Part shown: in pieces, positions 22,544 to 24,270 of the stretch
How the letters are laid out: each line of letters starts with the position of its first letter
Numbering within the stretch: the stretch's first letter is position 1
Source of the DNA: an uncultured Mycoplasmatota bacterium
GTDB lineage: Bacteria; Bacillota_I; Bacilli_A; RF39; UBA660
NCBI GenBank assembly: GCA_900547465.1
Contig: URHJ01000020.1
Location: 1 to 24,270, forward strand
Length of the DNA stretch: 24,270 nucleotides
Direction of reading: 5' to 3'
Notes under the pieces: generated by a model
The model's database searches: none
The model's input: the letters and a program-made list of their open reading frames with translations, nothing else
What the model was told of the DNA's origin: nothing
Position numbers and translations under genes: made by a program

Positions 22544-23472
22544 TGAGAATTGTTTTTATGGGAACTCCAGATTTTGCAGTACCAATTTTAGAGGGATTAA
22601 TTTCATCATATGATGTTTTACTTGTTGTTAGTCAACCAGATAAAAAAGTTGGTAGGCATCAAGTTTTAACACCAACTCCTGTTAAGAAATGTGCTTTGGA
22701 TCATAATATTTCCGTTTTTCAACCAGAACATATAAAAAGTGATTATCAAAAGATAATTGATTGTAAGCCAGATATAATTATCACTTGTGCTTATGGTCAA
22801 ATGATACCTACTGAAATTTTAGAATTACCTAAATTTGGTTGTATTAATGTTCATGCCTCTTTACTTCCTAAATTAAGAGGAGGAGCTCCTATTCATAAAT
22901 CTATTATAAATGGTGATAGTAAAACAGGTATTACTATTATGTATATGGAAGAAGCTATGGACAGTGGTGACATAATTTCTCAGAGTGAGACAGAGATATT
23001 AGATACTGATAATTTGGAATCATTGCATGATAGATTGAGTGTTATGGGAAGAGACTTGTTGTTAGAAACGTTACCAGTTATTTTTAATGGTACTAATAGT
23101 AGAGTAGAACAAAATAAAAATGAAGTTACATATGCTTATAATATTAAGCATGAAGAGGAAAAAATCGATTTTAATAAAAAGAGTAGAGATATATTTAATT
23201 TAATACGTGGACTTTCACCTGTTCCTGGAGCTTTTTGTTATTTAGATGGTCAAGTATTCAAGGTCTATTCTTCTAGAATTTCTGATAAAAAATATGAAGG
23301 GGCTAAAATAGGAGAAGTTGTAAAAATATATAAAGATGGTATAGGTGTTAAAACAAGTGATGGTGAGATAATTTTTACGGATGTTAAACCATTTTCAAAA
23401 AAAAGAATGAGTGCGGCATCTTATCTTAATGGTAGAGGTCATGATTCTTTGATTGGTACTTTATTTGAATAG
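22543..23472 (+). CDS. fmt: Methionyl-tRNA formyltransferase
   Basis: A 309-residue enzyme that formylates initiator Met-tRNA with 10-formyl-tetrahydrofolate. MRIVFMGTPDFAVPILEGL starts the Rossmann-type domain. The catalytic NVHASLLPKLRGGAPI has Asn102 and His104, and MEEAMDSGDII supplies the catalytic Asp. The C-terminal OB-like tRNA-binding domain (about 205-305, GLSPVPGAFCYLDGQVFKVY) is complete. The start ATG 22543 overlaps the preceding stop by one base. Peptide deformylase is not in this window, although it commonly sits just upstream in other Firmicutes. An anchored unknown protein follows eight bases later. Confidence 0.97.
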   Translation: MRIVFMGTPDFAVPILEGLISSYDVLLVVSQPDKKVGRHQVLTPTPVKKCALDHNISVFQPEHIKSDYQKIIDCKPDIIITCAYGQMIPTEILELPKFGCINVHASLLPKLRGGAPIHKSIINGDSKTGITIMYMEEAMDSGDIISQSETEILDTDNLESLHDRLSVMGRDLLLETLPVIFNGTNSRVEQNKNEVTYAYNIKHEEEKIDFNKKSRDIFNLIRGLSPVPGAFCYLDGQVFKVYSSRISDKKYEGAKIGEVVKIYKDGIGVKTSDGEIIFTDVKPFSKKRMSAASYLNGRGHDSLIGTLFE

Positions 23473-23480
23473 GAGGAAAT

Positions 23481-24170
23481 ATGAAAAAATTTAAGAGTTT
23501 CTTTAAATATATAAAAAGTAATTCAAAAACTCCTAGGGGTAAAGCTATTGCTTTTTTTGGTTTTTATTTTATTTTCTTTATAGTAGTTATTATGATGGTT
23601 CGATTTAATTCTTCTAATGAAACTGATGAGGTAGTTACTCCTAAATTTGATTTTTCTTTGATTGAAGCTAATAATTATCATTTTCATTATCAAGATATAT
23701 TTGGAAATGGTATTACTACATATGATGGTGATAGGTATAATGATAGTTCATTATTTACAAAAAGTGATTCAGTTAATTCATTAAGTATTTATTCTAGTGG
23801 TTCTATATATTTAGGAAAAGATAGCAGTGGTTCATATGTAATGATTGATAATCCATATTTATTTCCCGAACTAAAAGATTTGAATTTTATTAAGAAAATG
23901 CTTAATAAAGCTACTTATATTTCAACAGGTAATTTGAAAAAGACATATCAAATTTCAACAACTACTTTAGTTTCTATTTTTGATAATCAAGAAATAGATT
24001 TAGATGATATGCCTAATACTATTGTTGTGACTACTAATTCTGATGGACAAATATATAAATTAGAATATGATTTTAGTAGTTATTCTATTTATAGAGGGCA
24101 TGGTGCATATCAAGGAAGTCTTTTATATTCTAATTTTTCTAATGTTCCTGAAATTGTAAAACCTGTGTAG
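23481..24170 (+). CDS. N-terminally anchored extracytoplasmic protein, function unknown
   Basis: 229 residues. A basic N-terminus (MKKFKSFFKYIKSNSKTPRG) precedes one membrane helix (about 23-41, AIAFFGFYFIFFIVVIMMV). The remaining 185 residues, rich in Tyr, Ser, Asp and beta-type patterns, should be outside the cell. No lipobox or enzymatic motif is visible. FHYQDIFGNGITTYDGDRY and YKLEYDFSSYSIYRGHGAY suggest a beta-sheet domain, as in small surface proteins of this lineage. The start is ATG 23481 behind AGGAGGA. It is the last gene of the run from priA or 21124, which ends at a strong terminator touching its stop codon. Confidence 0.75.
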   Translation: MKKFKSFFKYIKSNSKTPRGKAIAFFGFYFIFFIVVIMMVRFNSSNETDEVVTPKFDFSLIEANNYHFHYQDIFGNGITTYDGDRYNDSSLFTKSDSVNSLSIYSSGSIYLGKDSSGSYVMIDNPYLFPELKDLNFIKKMLNKATYISTGNLKKTYQISTTTLVSIFDNQEIDLDDMPNTIVVTTNSDGQIYKLEYDFSSYSIYRGHGAYQGSLLYSNFSNVPEIVKPV

Positions 24171-24198
24171 ATAACTTATGATCAAGTTATCTTTTTTT
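24169..24198 (+). terminator. Terminator overlapping the stop codon of the 23481 gene
   Basis: AGATAACTT (24169-24177) pairs with AAGTTATCT (24184-24192) around ATGATC, then T to 24198. The left arm includes two bases of the TAG stop. Confidence 0.92.
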
Positions 24199-24225
24199 AT
24201 AAAAATCTATAAAAGAATGTAGAAT

Positions 24226-24251
24226 TATGATATCATATTAATAGTATGATA
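24226..24251 (+). promoter_or_regulatory. Three alternating TATGATA/TATCATA half-sites before the next gene
   Basis: TATGATA (24226-24232) and TATCATA (24231-24237) overlap to give the 12-base palindrome TATGATATCATA. A third half-site, TATGATA, lies at 24245-24251, seven bases on. They precede the ribosome binding site of the next gene. Any could also be a -10 hexamer (TATGAT). Confidence 0.4.
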
Positions 24252-24262
24252 GGAGTGAGAGT

Positions 24263-24270
24263 ATGAATAA
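24263..24270 (+). CDS. Start of a further gene, cut by the window edge
   Basis: ATG at 24263 follows AGGAGTGAG (24251-24259) at normal spacing. Only two codons are visible, so nothing can be said of the product. Confidence 0.45.

Noticed and set aside
1..24270. TGA read as tryptophan (Mollicute code)
   Set aside because: Conserved genes are full length under the standard code and use TGG at Trp positions; only the lack of TGA stops remains notable.

Overview
The window is AT-rich (roughly 30% G+C by eye) and every confident gene lies on the + strand. It reads as chromosome from an uncultured, spore-forming, low-GC Firmicute. The evidence is a near-identical SpoVS, a clear CotE, the miaB-ymcA-cotE order known from Bacillus subtilis, a Gram-positive T-box leader, strong AGGAGG-type ribosome binding sites and intrinsic terminators. 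Short genes, lost linkages (no def between priA and fmt, no rimM/trmD after rpsP-khpA) and many small membrane proteins of unknown function suggest a host-associated Bacilli lineage of the Erysipelotrichales/RF39 type. That placement is inference.

Layout. 1-2363: tail of an Rpn-type nuclease, a serine acetyltransferase, a class I SAM methyltransferase and an RluA pseudouridine synthase. 2451-5061: a membrane-anchored Pro/Val/Ala-rich protein, L-lactate dehydrogenase and spoVS, each in its own short unit. 5149-7172: a zinc-ribbon/DUF2628 membrane protein, an HD-domain (MESH1-like) protein and a DUF6625-like glycosyltransferase split by a +1 frameshift in a T8 tract. 7173-9674: promoter, T-box (specifier probably TCT, serine), M19 dipeptidase and serS. 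9708-12441: an anchored C39-type protease, an ankyrin-like gene with a consensus promoter inside an inverted repeat, and an unknown gene. 12482-14852: miaB, ymcA and cotE, the last behind a sigma-E/sigma-K type -10. 14870-17410: rpsP-khpA, then cdsA-rseP. 17493-18301: a two-gene unit, a DUF6232-like membrane protein followed by a small helical protein, both carrying the same Asn/Gly-rich motif. 18365-24198: an unknown gene, priA, two C-terminally anchored unknown proteins, fmt and an anchored extracytoplasmic protein. 24226-24270: operator-like half-sites and the start of the next gene.

Themes. Translation and tRNA functions (serS, miaB, rpsP, khpA, fmt, RluA) are interspersed with envelope functions (cdsA, rseP, C39 protease) and sporulation genes (spoVS, cotE). 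Six intrinsic terminators overlap stop codons, and several promoters begin inside the preceding terminator. None of the 30 gene ends visible here uses TGA; TAG slightly outnumbers TAA. The best candidates for something undescribed are the Asn/Gly-motif gene pair at 17493-18258 and the stop-codon bias.
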